DNA of 64,000 bases from Magnetovibrio sp. (GCA_028281525.1 JANQJR010000057.1:1-64000), one strand, 5' to 3'; positions 30,215-40,564 are shown, numbered from the stretch's first letter. Made by a program: numbers and translations. The notes: generated from the letters alone by a model not told the origin.

Positions 30215-30637
30215 TTAGCCGACCACTTCGATCTCCGAGAAGAAGAAGGCGGTTTCCACCGCTGCCGTTTCCGGCGCATCGGAGCCGTGCACCGAGTTGT
30301 TCTGCACGTCGATGGCGAAGTCCTTGCGGATCGTGCCTTCGTCGGCGTTGGCCGGGTTGGTCGCGCCCATCACTTCGCGGTACTTGGTGATGGCGTCTTC
30401 GCCTTCCAAGATTTGCACCACGACGGGACCGGACACCATGAAGTCCACCAGTTCGCCAAAGAACGAACGTTCGGCGTGGACCGCATAGAAAGCTTCGGCC
30501 TGTTCACGGGTGAGGCGGATGCGCTTTTGCGCGATGATGCGCAGGCCCGCTTCTTCAATGTAAGAATTAATCTTGCCGGTCAAGTTGCGTTCGGTCGCGT
30601 CCGGCTTGATGATCGAAAGTGTACGTTCGACAGCCAT
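30215..30637 (-). CDS. ndk: Nucleoside diphosphate kinase
   Basis: [60 protein letters not shown]; [15 protein letters not shown]. Confidence 0.97.
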   Translation of the reverse strand: MAVERTLSIIKPDATERNLTGKINSYIEEAGLRIIAQKRIRLTREQAEAFYAVHAERSFFGELVDFMVSGPVVVQILEGEDAITKYREVMGATNPANADEGTIRKDFAIDVQNNSVHGSDAPETAAVETAFFFSEIEVVG

Positions 30638-30846
30638 GCTCAAGAGCCTTTTGCTGTTAATAGGAATCTCGTTACCGGCGCCGATTGGGCCGGGTCGCGG
30701 GGTTATAACCGGATCATCATCCCCATGCAAGGGAAGGTTTTTCGGAGAGGCGAACCGTTCCAAACTGACGTTTCACGCCGGATCACAACCCGAGGGGGGC
30801 GCACCGGCGGTTCCCCGGGCGCACGGCGCGTGCTACAAGCGCGTCC

Positions 30847-32739
30847 ATGCTGCACATCAACGACCTTACATACCGTATTGGAGGACGGGTGTTGCTGGAA
30901 GCCGCCACGACCCATGTGCCCAAGGGCCACAAGGTCGGGCTGGTGGGGCGCAACGGCACCGGTAAATCCACGCTGTTCAAACTGATCGCGGGGGAACTTC
31001 ACGCGGACGCGGGCAGCCTCAACGTGCGCCCCGGCGCGCGCATCGGCATGGTCGCACAGGAAGCCCCCGGCGGCCCGGACAGTCTGGTCGACACGGTTTT
31101 GGCGGCGGATCAAGAACGCACGGCTCTGCTCGCCGAGTCTGTGACCGCCACGGACCCGCACCGCATCGCCGAGGTTCACACCCGGCTCGCCGACATCGAC
31201 GCGCACGGCGCGCCCGCGCGCGCGGCCCGGATTCTGTCCGGCCTGGGCTTTGACGAAGACGCCCAGCAGCGCCCCTGTTCCGACTATTCCGGCGGCTGGC
31301 GCATGCGCGTCGCCTTGGCGGCGGTGCTGTTCGCCGAGCCGGATCTGTTGCTGTTGGACGAACCCACCAACCACCTGGATTTGGAAGCGACCCTGTGGCT
31401 GGAAGGTTATCTGGCAAGCTGGCAAGGCACGGTGCTGGTGATCTCCCACGACCGCGCATTGCTCAACACAGCCGTGGACGAAATCTTGCACCTGGAAGAG
31501 CGCAAGCTCACCCGTTACGCAGGCAACTACGATTTTTTCGAGAAAACCCGGCGCGAACGGCTGAGCCAGCAAGCCAAACACAGATCGAAACAATTGGCCG
31601 AGCAACGGCGCATCCAAGCCTTCGTGGACCGCTTCCGCGCCAAGGCGACCAAGGCCCGCCAGGCGCAAAGCCGGCTCAAGATGCTCGAAAAGATGGAACC
31701 CATCGCCACAGTGATCGAGGACAAGACCATCGCTTTTACTTTTCCGGACCCCTCTCCGCTCTCGCCGCCGCTGGTGGCGCTGAATGACGTGGCGGTCGGA
31801 TACGGAGAAGCGCCGGCGGTACTGAAGGGGCTGGATTTGCGCATCGACATGGATGACCGCATTGCGCTTCTGGGCGCCAACGGCAACGGCAAGTCGACCA
31901 TGATGAAGTTGTTGGCGGGCCGCCTGAAGCCTCAGGCCGGCAAGGCGGTTAAATCCACCAAGCTGGAAGTCGGTTACTTCGCCCAACACCAGGCCGAAGA
32001 ACTGCCCGCATCCGAAACCCCTTACGAATACATGCAGGCCCTGATGGAGGACGTGATCGAAGCTAAGGTCCGCGCGCATTTGGGCCGCTTCGGTTTTGAA
32101 CAACTCAAGGCCGACACCCCTATCCAAAATCTGTCGGGCGGGGAAAAAGCGCGCCTGCTGTTCGCCAACATGAGCCGCACGGCCCCGCACATCATGCTGC
32201 TGGACGAACCCACCAACCACTTGGACGTGGACGCCCGCGAAGCTTTGGTCGAGGCGCTCAACACCTACGACGGGGCGGTGGTCCTGGTCAGCCACGATCC
32301 TCATCTGGTGGAATTGGTGTGCGACCGGTTGTGGCTGGTGGACGACGGCGCATGCAAGGTTTTCGACGGCGATTTGGAAGATTACAAGCGCCTGTTGATC
32401 GAAACCCGGCGCACCCGCCGCGATGCCTCCCAGGCTGCCCGCGGGCGCGAATCAGGTGAAAAAAGCGATAAAAAAGCGGATCGCAAGGCCCGCGCGGACG
32501 CCCGCGCCGCAACCAGTCATTTGCGCAAAGCGGTACAAAAAGCGGAAAAACAAGTCAATCAATTGACCTTGGACAAGGTAAAAATCGAAAAAAAATTAAC
32601 CGATCCAGGTATATATTCTGGGCCCAGCGAGACGCTGACACGCCTACAAATCGAACTTGGGCAAGTTGAAAAAAAGCTCAAAAACGCAGAGCACGCTTGG
32701 CTTGAAGCCGAATCCGCATTGGAAGACGCCAACAAATAG
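30847..32739 (+). CDS. ABC-F family ATPase
   Basis: Two ABC ATPase modules (GRNGTGKSTLFKLIAGE; GANGNGKSTMMKLLAGR), LDEPTNHLD twice, charged C-terminal coiled coil. Confidence 0.93.
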   Translation: MLHINDLTYRIGGRVLLEAATTHVPKGHKVGLVGRNGTGKSTLFKLIAGELHADAGSLNVRPGARIGMVAQEAPGGPDSLVDTVLAADQERTALLAESVTATDPHRIAEVHTRLADIDAHGAPARAARILSGLGFDEDAQQRPCSDYSGGWRMRVALAAVLFAEPDLLLLDEPTNHLDLEATLWLEGYLASWQGTVLVISHDRALLNTAVDEILHLEERKLTRYAGNYDFFEKTRRERLSQQAKHRSKQLAEQRRIQAFVDRFRAKATKARQAQSRLKMLEKMEPIATVIEDKTIAFTFPDPSPLSPPLVALNDVAVGYGEAPAVLKGLDLRIDMDDRIALLGANGNGKSTMMKLLAGRLKPQAGKAVKSTKLEVGYFAQHQAEELPASETPYEYMQALMEDVIEAKVRAHLGRFGFEQLKADTPIQNLSGGEKARLLFANMSRTAPHIMLLDEPTNHLDVDAREALVEALNTYDGAVVLVSHDPHLVELVCDRLWLVDDGACKVFDGDLEDYKRLLIETRRTRRDASQAARGRESGEKSDKKADRKARADARAATSHLRKAVQKAEKQVNQLTLDKVKIEKKLTDPGIYSGPSETLTRLQIELGQVEKKLKNAEHAWLEAESALEDANK

Positions 32740-32909
32740 TCCATTCGTATAGCTCAAAACCAAGATCGTTACGATTTACAAACGATCAGACGCGTCATAG
32801 ATTTATTATTGCGTGTAAATTAGAATCAGGTAAAACACGCAGAGATGACAATCGAATACGATTGCGGGCGCTGGTAACGCTTTTTTCACCGTCGACAGAC
32901 AATATCAAG

Positions 32910-33095
32910 GTGAGGAGCGTGTACCGATTCGTAGAAGTACCGTCAGCGCATGTTGAAATGCAGCCAGCAAAGGGTTGGAGATTGATTGGTCAATCTCCAT
33001 ACTATGTGGAATCACTTGAACGCTCAAAGCAGCGTTCGGTTTACGCGGTCTTAAATGACCAATATGGAGGACGGCCATGGCAGAAGCATACCTAG
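32910..33095 (+). CDS. Small hypothetical protein
   Basis: In-frame GTG starts at 32910/32919; VYRFVEVPSAHVEMQPAKGWRLIGQSPYYVESLERSKQRSVYAVL; overlaps the start of the next gene. Confidence 0.4.
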   Translation: MRSVYRFVEVPSAHVEMQPAKGWRLIGQSPYYVESLERSKQRSVYAVLNDQYGGRPWQKHT

Positions 33096-33562
33096 AGCTG
33101 CTCAAGGCCTTTAACTTTACGGAAATGCAAGCTTGGATCGCGGTTATCAGCGCGGTCCTGTTCACCTCGTGCTTTCTCGGCGGCATTTTGAGCGCGCTGT
33201 CGTTCGTCAATTCGAACTTGGTGAAGCCCCGGCCGCTATCGGAACGGATTTCGTTTCGTCTGTTCATCCTCGCGGAAGTCGTCCTTTGGATTTTCGTCTT
33301 CTTCTATCACGTGTTCATGATTGAAGAGATGATTCTGGCTCACATGGTCTACTGGGTCTCCGCCACCTTGATGGCGCCACTGCTTGCCATCATTGGCAGC
33401 CAGTTGATTATGGTGGTCTTCGGCGGCAAGATTCGCGCCAAGGAAGAAGCATACAGACGCCGCCAAAAAGCCATGCGTGCGCAACGCGCGCGGGAAATGG
33501 AGGGGCAGGGAGAAAACCCTGCGGAACGCAACATGACCCGGCGCAAGGGCAAGACGGCTTAG
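33077..33562 (+). CDS. Hypothetical membrane protein (about three TM helices, basic C-terminal tail)
   Basis: Hydrophobic segments AVISAVLFTSCFLGGILSAL, FILAEVVLWIFVFFYHVFM, LMAPLLAIIGSQLIMVVFGG; GGAGG upstream of the ATG. Confidence 0.7.
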   Translation: MAEAYLELLKAFNFTEMQAWIAVISAVLFTSCFLGGILSALSFVNSNLVKPRPLSERISFRLFILAEVVLWIFVFFYHVFMIEEMILAHMVYWVSATLMAPLLAIIGSQLIMVVFGGKIRAKEEAYRRRQKAMRAQRAREMEGQGENPAERNMTRRKGKTA

Positions 33563-33582
33563 TTCACGTTCCACAAAGAATC

Positions 33583-33614
33583 AAAAAGCGGTGCCTTAAG
33601 CACCGCTTTTTTTA
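33583..33614 (+). terminator. Rho-independent terminator
   Basis: AAAAAGCGGTGC-CTTAA-GCACCGCTTTTTTTA. Confidence 0.92.
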
Positions 33615-33629
33615 TGTCCGGCGGTTCGT

Positions 33630-34082
33630 TCAAGTGTCTTTCTTTTGCCACCCGCCGTTTTCAGTTTGCTGCCAATAGGTCAGTGTGTGGCCAGCGTCCT
33701 TATATGCCTTCCAGCGTTCACGCGCTGTTTGCACGCTGTCTTCGCGGGTGCCGTCGAACAGCTCGAAACATCGTTCATACGCCCCCAAGTTGGCGCACGA
33801 GGCCCCATCGGTCAGAAACAGAAATTGGGCCTCGGACGGGTTTTCGTCCATTTCCGTCAGCCACACAGGCTGATCGTCGGGACGGCCGTCCTTGGCGGAC
33901 CCATGCGGCAACCAGGACGCCGAATCGTAGGACCAGAGCGCGGCGTTGAGGTGCTCCACCCGCTCAGCCGAGCCCGCCATCACCACAGCGCGCTTGCCCG
34001 CCGCCAAGGTCTTCTCCAATAGCTTCGGCAAAGCCCTTTCCAGGGGTGAACGCGTCAGGTGATAAAAGGCGATTTCGGCCAC
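33630..34082 (-). CDS. holC: DNA polymerase III chi subunit
   Basis: IAFYHLTRSPLERALPKLLEKTLAAGKRAVVMAGSAERVEHLNAALWSYDSASWLPHGS; next to pepA as commonly seen. Confidence 0.9.
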   Translation of the reverse strand: MAEIAFYHLTRSPLERALPKLLEKTLAAGKRAVVMAGSAERVEHLNAALWSYDSASWLPHGSAKDGRPDDQPVWLTEMDENPSEAQFLFLTDGASCANLGAYERCFELFDGTREDSVQTARERWKAYKDAGHTLTYWQQTENGGWQKKDT

Positions 34083-34088
34083 GCGCGC

Positions 34089-35600
34089 TTACTTCTCGAT
34101 CTTGTTCTTCACCCAGCGGTCCAACAGCCGCACACCAAACCCGGTGCCACCCTTGGGGTGAGTCGGCTTGCCGGACTTCGACCACGTTACACCCGCGATG
34201 TCCAGGTGCACCCACTTGGTATCGCCGACGAAGCGTTTCAGGAATTGCGCCGCGGTGATGCTTCCGCCCCAACGCGGGCCGATGTTCTTCATATCCGCAA
34301 TGTCGGAATTGATCATCTTGTCGTATTCCGGGCCCAGCGGCAGGGACCATACCCGCTCGCCCACTTCGCGGCCCGCGGCGATCAGGTCCCACGCCAAATC
34401 GTCGTCGTTGGAGAACATACCGGCATATACGCCCTCGCCGAGCGCGACCATAATCGCGCCGGTCAACGTCGCCAAGTCGATCATGATGCGCGGTTTGAAG
34501 CGTTCGTTGGTGTAGTGCATCGCGTCCGCCAACACCAAACGGCCTTCGGCGTCGGTATTCAGCACCTCGATGGTCTGGCCCGACATGGACGTGACAACAT
34601 CACCGGGCCGCTGCGCGGTGCCGGACGGCATGTTTTCCACCAGACCGACCACACCGACCGCATTGAGCTTGGCCTTGCGGCCGGCCAGCGCCTTCATCAA
34701 ACCGAGGACAACGCCCGCACCGCCCATGTCCCATTTCATGTCTTCCATGCCCCCCGACGGCTTGATGGAAATGCCGCCGGAATCGAACGTCACACCCTTG
34801 CCGATGAAGGCAACCGGCGCATCGGCCTTGGTCGCTTTCGCGCCACGCCGTTTGGGCTTACCGGTGTATTGCATCACCACAAGCTTGGGCTCGTTGGCAC
34901 TTCCTTGGGCGACGCCCAACAGCGCGCCCATGCCAAGCCGTTTCATCTGCGCCTGGCCTAAGACTTCGACCTTGACGCCCAACTTGGCGAGCTTCTTGGC
35001 TTCTGCTGCCAACGTCGCCGGATACATCACATTGGCGGGCTCAGACACCAGATCGCGGGTGAAGAACACGCCGTCGGCAACTTTGTCCTCGTGCGCGAAC
35101 AACGCTTGCGCTTTGGCGGATTGCTTGGCGTGAAATTTGATTTCCTTGAGTTTGTTATCCGAATGGCCCGTCTTCTTGGTCTTGTATTTGTCGAAGCTGT
35201 AGGAGCCCAGCCGCGCGCCGAGGGCCATTTCGGCGGCCATTTCATGGGGCTTGAGATCGCAGCCATCCAGCACGTCCACCAACACCTGGGCTGTAGCGGC
35301 ATGAGCCTTCAGGTTCGCTTGAATGCGTGCGCCCAAAGTTTGTAAGGATAAGGCATCCACGTCTTTTGCTTTGCCAAGTCCGACGCACAACACACGCGCC
35401 AGACGCCCAACCGGGGCCAACACCGTCAGGGAATGGTTTTTCGTGCCCTTGAAACTGCTGGCCTTGATCGCGCGCATCACCGCGCCACCGGTTGCATCGT
35501 CCATGGCTTGCGCGCTGGCGGTCAGCTTGCGCCCTTCCAATACGCCGACAACAACGGCACCGGTTTTCGGAACGGCGAGATTGGCAAACGAGATCTTCAT
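34089..35600 (-). CDS. pepA: Leucyl (cytosol) aminopeptidase
   Basis: GKGVTFDSGGISIKPSGGMEDMKWDMGGAG ... NTDAEGRLVLADAM. Confidence 0.96.
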   Translation of the reverse strand: MKISFANLAVPKTGAVVVGVLEGRKLTASAQAMDDATGGAVMRAIKASSFKGTKNHSLTVLAPVGRLARVLCVGLGKAKDVDALSLQTLGARIQANLKAHAATAQVLVDVLDGCDLKPHEMAAEMALGARLGSYSFDKYKTKKTGHSDNKLKEIKFHAKQSAKAQALFAHEDKVADGVFFTRDLVSEPANVMYPATLAAEAKKLAKLGVKVEVLGQAQMKRLGMGALLGVAQGSANEPKLVVMQYTGKPKRRGAKATKADAPVAFIGKGVTFDSGGISIKPSGGMEDMKWDMGGAGVVLGLMKALAGRKAKLNAVGVVGLVENMPSGTAQRPGDVVTSMSGQTIEVLNTDAEGRLVLADAMHYTNERFKPRIMIDLATLTGAIMVALGEGVYAGMFSNDDDLAWDLIAAGREVGERVWSLPLGPEYDKMINSDIADMKNIGPRWGGSITAAQFLKRFVGDTKWVHLDIAGVTWSKSGKPTHPKGGTGFGVRLLDRWVKNKIEK

Positions 35601-35761
35601 GGAAAACTCCGTCATCGAATATAGGGTGGCTTCTTCCTGAGATGGGAAGCGCGGGAAGGCTTTACAAATACTCTAACAACACGAACACTCTAACAATCCA
35701 TGCGGCAAAGAAAAGGGGATTGTCTCGTGAGGCAGTGCAGATCTGTCCCGTCGGGAAAGAT

Positions 35762-36724
35762 CTAGCGGCTGTCCGCGAATGCTTCCGCATCCTCAGCGCG
35801 CGCACCCGTGGATAACCACAGCGCCGCGCCCGGCAAACTCACCAGGGCGAGCACGATGCCGTAGAGAATGGAGATCACCAACGCACTTTCACCGCTAACG
35901 CCGACCAGCGCGAACATCGCTACCATCGCACCTTCACGCACGCCCCACCCAGCCAGTGAGATCGGCACCGTCTGCGCCAAAAGCACGGGTGGAAACAACA
36001 GCAAGCAATCCGCGATGGAGACAGAAACCTCCAACCCTTGCGCAATGGCGAACACCACCATCGACAAGTTCGCATGCCCCGCCAGCGACAACGTCATCAC
36101 CCATGCGCCACGCCAGGGATGCAACAGCACGCGTCGGGCGTCCACGGCTAAAGCGCACAATCCGGCGATCAACCGGAACCGCTGCAAAGTCTCCGGCAAG
36201 CGATCCAACACCATGATGGTGGCGGTGCCGGCAATGGCGAGCACCAGGAAAATCCACACCGCTCGGACAAACCACGTCCCCTCTTCCAGCCCCTGCGCGG
36301 CAAACGGCGTCATCACCACCGTCAGCACCATCAACGCCAGCACCGTGGCGACCCGGTCGAGCAGCAAGCCGTTGACCGCCGCGCCCAACGTCAACCCCGA
36401 TTTGTAACCCAGATAGCCCCGCACCGCGTCCCCCCCTGCGGCGGACGGCAGAGTCTGATTGAAAAAACCGCCGATGTAGGTGATGCGGAACAGCTGGCCA
36501 ATAGGTAATGTCTCGTCGATGGCGTCCAAGACCGCATACCAACGCAGCGTACCGATCACCATTTGGACAAGGCAGAGAAACGCAGCAGCAGCCAACCACG
36601 ACGGATCGACCCCCAAAAGACGGGCGAACGCATCCTCGGTGCCCACCGCATCCAGCAAGAACCAGATCAGGGCCAAGGATACAACAAGTTTCAAGAAGAC
36701 GCCGATCCGGCGGCGGGTGATCAT
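35762..36724 (-). CDS. Lysylphosphatidylglycerol synthase TM region (flippase-like) family membrane protein
   Basis: Polytopic; TYIGGFFNQTLPSAAGGDAVRGYLGYKSG and AQTVPISLAGWGVREGAMVAMF motifs of the UPF0104/LPG synthase TM family. Confidence 0.85.
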   Translation of the reverse strand: MITRRRIGVFLKLVVSLALIWFLLDAVGTEDAFARLLGVDPSWLAAAAFLCLVQMVIGTLRWYAVLDAIDETLPIGQLFRITYIGGFFNQTLPSAAGGDAVRGYLGYKSGLTLGAAVNGLLLDRVATVLALMVLTVVMTPFAAQGLEEGTWFVRAVWIFLVLAIAGTATIMVLDRLPETLQRFRLIAGLCALAVDARRVLLHPWRGAWVMTLSLAGHANLSMVVFAIAQGLEVSVSIADCLLLFPPVLLAQTVPISLAGWGVREGAMVAMFALVGVSGESALVISILYGIVLALVSLPGAALWLSTGARAEDAEAFADSR

Positions 36725-36759
36725 CGTTCGTTTGTCTCTGTATACCACCCCATACGCAC

Positions 36760-37857
36760 TCAACCCATGCGAACAGGCATGCGTTTGGAGCCCCACGTCC
36801 CGGCGGGGCCATCAAAAACGCCGCCGCAAGATTCGCCGCATTTTGTGCAGCACCCGTCGTCAGTCAAGTTCCAATCCGACAGGACATACCAATCCCGCCC
36901 GATCAGACGCTGACCGCAGCTGTGACAATAGGTGCTTTCCGCCTCCAGGTCATGCACATTTCCCACATAAGCATAGCGCACACCGTTGGCGCGGGCGATA
37001 TCGCGCGCCGCCAACAACGTTGCGTGCGGTGTGCGCGGAAGATCACGCATCTTCCAGTCGGGATGGAAAGCGGTGAAATGCATCGGTACGTCCGGGCCCA
37101 GTTCCGCCACCACCCACTTTGTCATCGTGTCGATTTCTTCGGCGCTATCGTTCTGGCCGGGGATCAGCAAAGTGGTCAGTTCGAACCACACCTGTGTCTC
37201 ATGCTTGAGATAGGCCAACGTATCCAACACGTCTTGCAAGTGTCCTGTGCAGAGTTTCTGGTAGAAATCTTCCGTAAAGCACTTCAGATCCACGTTGGCG
37301 GCGTCCATGTGCGCGAAAAATTCCTTGCGCGCTTCCGGCGAAATGTAGCCTGCCGTCACAGCCACGGTCTTGATTCCCAATTCATGACACGCAATGGCCG
37401 TGTCCACGGCGTATTCCAGGAAGATGACCGGGTCGTTGTAGGTGAACGCAACGCTTTTACAGCCAAGTTCGTGAGCGGTCTTGGCGATCCGTTCCGGCGT
37501 CGCGCGGGCCGCAAGCACGTCGAATTCGCGGGCCTTGGAGATATCCCAGTTCTGGCAGAACTTGCACGTCAAATTGCACCCCGCCGTCCCGAACGACAAA
37601 ACCGGCGTGCCCGGTAAAAAATGATTCAGCGGTTTCTTTTCGATGGGATCGACGCAAAAACCAGACGAACGGCCATAGGTGGTCAAAACCACCTTTCCGT
37701 CTTGGGCGGCGCGCACGAAACACAAACCCCGTTGACCATCACGGATTTTGCACGCGCGCGGACACACGTCACACTGCACCCGGCCATCGTCGAGCGTGTG
37801 CCAATACCGACCCGGCACTGCGCCGGGAAACGGCGTCATGGAATCGTGCGCCGTCAT
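36760..37857 (-). CDS. amrS: AmmeMemoRadiSam system radical SAM enzyme
   Basis: CDVCPRACKIRDGQRGLCFVR; GTAGCNLTCKFCQNWDISKA (CxxxCxxC); overall layout matches the PflA-like AmrS family. Confidence 0.92.
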   Translation of the reverse strand: MTAHDSMTPFPGAVPGRYWHTLDDGRVQCDVCPRACKIRDGQRGLCFVRAAQDGKVVLTTYGRSSGFCVDPIEKKPLNHFLPGTPVLSFGTAGCNLTCKFCQNWDISKAREFDVLAARATPERIAKTAHELGCKSVAFTYNDPVIFLEYAVDTAIACHELGIKTVAVTAGYISPEARKEFFAHMDAANVDLKCFTEDFYQKLCTGHLQDVLDTLAYLKHETQVWFELTTLLIPGQNDSAEEIDTMTKWVVAELGPDVPMHFTAFHPDWKMRDLPRTPHATLLAARDIARANGVRYAYVGNVHDLEAESTYCHSCGQRLIGRDWYVLSDWNLTDDGCCTKCGESCGGVFDGPAGTWGSKRMPVRMG

Positions 37858-37905
37858 CGAAAAATCCCATTTATCCGCGTTCTACAATCAGTATACCATG
37901 CCTCC

Positions 37906-39705
37906 ATGATGGTCATGTCATTCTCCCCTTTGCGATTTGCGATGGTCTGCCTGGCCCTGACCGGACTGCCGTGTTTGACCGCCCACGCCCAGGCGCCGCA
38001 GCCGTTGGAGCGGGTTTCCCTACAACTGAAGTGGACGCATCAATTTCAATTCGCCGGGTATTACATGGCGAAGGAAAAGGGGTATTACGCCCAAGCCGGT
38101 CTGGACGTCGACATTCGCGCAGCCATGCCGGGACAAGAACCCATGGAAGACGTAATCAAAGGCAATGCCGATTTCGGCGTCGGCACCACGGATCTGCTGT
38201 TGATGCGCGATCGTGGAATTCCCGTGGTGGTGTTGGCCGCGATTTTTCAGCATTCCCCCTTGGCCATGATGGCACGGGCAGACAGCGGTATTCTCAATGT
38301 CCATCAACTGGGCGGCAAGCCGTTGATGATCGAACCCCATTCGGCGGAACTGTGGGCCTATTTCACCAAGGAAGGCATGGACGCGGACGACATCGACTAT
38401 ATCGACCACACCTTCGACACGCAGGAACTGCTGGGCGGCCAAGTCAGCGCGATGTCGGTATATGTCACGGATGAGCCGTTCATGTTGGAACAAACCGGTG
38501 TCGACTACCACCTGCTGCGCCCCATCGCCAGCGGCATCGATTTCTATGGCGACAATTTATTCACTTTGCAAAGCGCCATCGATAACCACCCCGGACGGGT
38601 TCAGGCCTTTGTCGCCGCCACTTTACGGGGATGGCGCTATGCGTTTGAGCATGTTCATGAAACCATCGATGTGATCTTGCGCGATTATCCGACGACCAAA
38701 AGCCGTGAACACCTGCTGTTCGAAGCGCAGCGCACCAAAGAACTGGTGCTGTCCGACATTGTCGAGGCCGGTTATATGAACCCCGACCGCTGGCAGCGCA
38801 TCGCCGAAGTCTATCAGGAACTGGGCCTGATCTCGCAAAGTCTGCGGCTGGACGGTTTTCTTTATGACACAGACCCCAAGCCCCTGCCCGCGTGGGTCTG
38901 GCAAGCCATATGGGGGGCGCTGTTCGTCGCATTGGTCGGGACTGCGTTCACCATCTACGTTGTCCGCACCAACCGCGCCTTGCGTCACAAGGAACGTCAG
39001 CTTGTGGCATCCAATCGTCACAAAGAGGTTTTGTTGGCCATCATCGGGCACGATCTCAAAAACCCGATTTACGCAGTCCGCAATTACAGTGATTTTCTAA
39101 GCAACACGGACAAGAACGTTTCCCGCGAAGAACTGACTCGATATGGGCAACTGATCACGGCCGGCGTCGATTCCGCCATGGGCGTTTTGGACAATCTACA
39201 GCAATGGGCGGCGCTGCAGTCGGAACACATCGACAAGGAAAACATACCCGTTCACCTCGCCCCCATTATTGAGCGCAGCGTCGAACTTTTGCGCCCGCAA
39301 ATGACACGGGAAAACATCGCCGTAAATGTGATGGGGTTCGAAAACACCTGGGTGATGGGCAACGAATGGCGCATCGATACGGTGGTGCGCAACGTGTTGA
39401 CCAACGCGTATAAGGCTTGCCCGAACGGAGGGCGGATTGACATCTACGCCGTGCCCAACGCTCACGACTTGGACGTGGTGATCGAAGACACCGGCCCAGG
39501 CATGAGTGCGGAAAATCTCGCCAAGTTCGCCGAGATGGAAGCCGATATTGGAAACTTGGCGGAAAAAACCGGCTCCGGTTTCGGCCTGCCGTTGTGCAAA
39601 CGGCTGATCCAGATCAACGGCGGCGAGATGCACCTGGAAAATCGCAAAGACGGTGGATTGCGCGCCACCATACGCCTGCCCAACGGCAAAACGAAAAGCA
39701 CTTAA
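37906..39705 (+). CDS. Sensor histidine kinase with N-terminal NMT1/THI5-like periplasmic binding domain
   Basis: Signal sequence; VSLQLKWTHQFQFAGYYMAKEKGYYAQAGLDVDI (NMT1/THI5-like); TM near 38893-38975; IIGHDLKNPIYAVRNYSDFL H-box; EDTGPGMS...GSGFGLPLCKRLIQINGGEM. Confidence 0.9.
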   Translation: MMVMSFSPLRFAMVCLALTGLPCLTAHAQAPQPLERVSLQLKWTHQFQFAGYYMAKEKGYYAQAGLDVDIRAAMPGQEPMEDVIKGNADFGVGTTDLLLMRDRGIPVVVLAAIFQHSPLAMMARADSGILNVHQLGGKPLMIEPHSAELWAYFTKEGMDADDIDYIDHTFDTQELLGGQVSAMSVYVTDEPFMLEQTGVDYHLLRPIASGIDFYGDNLFTLQSAIDNHPGRVQAFVAATLRGWRYAFEHVHETIDVILRDYPTTKSREHLLFEAQRTKELVLSDIVEAGYMNPDRWQRIAEVYQELGLISQSLRLDGFLYDTDPKPLPAWVWQAIWGALFVALVGTAFTIYVVRTNRALRHKERQLVASNRHKEVLLAIIGHDLKNPIYAVRNYSDFLSNTDKNVSREELTRYGQLITAGVDSAMGVLDNLQQWAALQSEHIDKENIPVHLAPIIERSVELLRPQMTRENIAVNVMGFENTWVMGNEWRIDTVVRNVLTNAYKACPNGGRIDIYAVPNAHDLDVVIEDTGPGMSAENLAKFAEMEADIGNLAEKTGSGFGLPLCKRLIQINGGEMHLENRKDGGLRATIRLPNGKTKST

Positions 39706-39739
39706 GCCCCCCCGCCAAAACGTCTAAAATGGATGGGCT

Positions 39740-40564
39740 ATGAGCACGATCCGTCCCCCCGCCGTCGCGGGCCAGTTTTATCCCGCCGACGCCGTCACGC
39801 TTTCCGGCCAGATCAAAGCTTTTCTGGGTGAAGCCGGCGAAGACGTCGTGCGCGCGCCCAAGGCGATCATCGCACCGCATGCGGGTTATATCTATTCCGG
39901 CCCTGTCGCGGCGCATGCGTATGCGCATATCCAACCCCTGAAGAACACGGTCAAGCGCGTGGTGCTGTTGGGGCCGTGCCACAGTGTGCCGGTCAAAGGC
40001 ATAGCGCTGTCCAGCGCGGACGCGTTCGCCACGCCGCTGGGAAATGTCGTCCTCGACCATAGCCTGGATGAGAAATTACAGACGCTGCCTCACGTGCAAA
40101 CGTTCGACGTAACCCACGCCCAGGAACATAGCCTGGAAGTCCACATTCCGTTCTTGCAGGTGCTGTTGGATGACTTCAAGCTGCTGCCCATGGTGGTCGG
40201 CGACGCCACGCCCGACCAAGTCGCGGATGTGTTGGAGCGCGTCTGGGGCGGGCCGGAAACCCTGATCGTTATTTCGTCGGACCTGAGCCACTATCTGGAT
40301 TACGAAGCCGCCAAGGCCATCGACCAACAAACCTGCACCGCCATCGAGCACTTGGATTTCGACGCCATCAGCGGCGGCCAAGCCTGTGGACGGGTTCCGG
40401 TCAAGGGACTGCTGGCGCTGGCTAAGCGCCGTGGGCTCAATGTGCGCACGCTGGATTTGCGCAATTCCGGCGATACCGCCGGCCCACGCAACCAAGTGGT
40501 CGGCTACGGCTCTTGGGCTTTTTGGGAAGCTGATGGGAGCGTGGCGCATGAACCAAACGTCTAA
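39740..40564 (+). CDS. amrB: AmmeMemoRadiSam system protein B (MEMO1 family)
   Basis: RPPAVAGQFYPADAVTLSGQIKAFL ... APHAGYIYSGPVAAHAYAHI ... EHSLEVHIPFLQ. Confidence 0.93.
   Translation: MSTIRPPAVAGQFYPADAVTLSGQIKAFLGEAGEDVVRAPKAIIAPHAGYIYSGPVAAHAYAHIQPLKNTVKRVVLLGPCHSVPVKGIALSSADAFATPLGNVVLDHSLDEKLQTLPHVQTFDVTHAQEHSLEVHIPFLQVLLDDFKLLPMVVGDATPDQVADVLERVWGGPETLIVISSDLSHYLDYEAAKAIDQQTCTAIEHLDFDAISGGQACGRVPVKGLLALAKRRGLNVRTLDLRNSGDTAGPRNQVVGYGSWAFWEADGSVAHEPNV

Noticed and set aside
30703-32304. 533-aa minus-strand ORF
   Set aside because: Antisense to the ABC-F ATPase gene.
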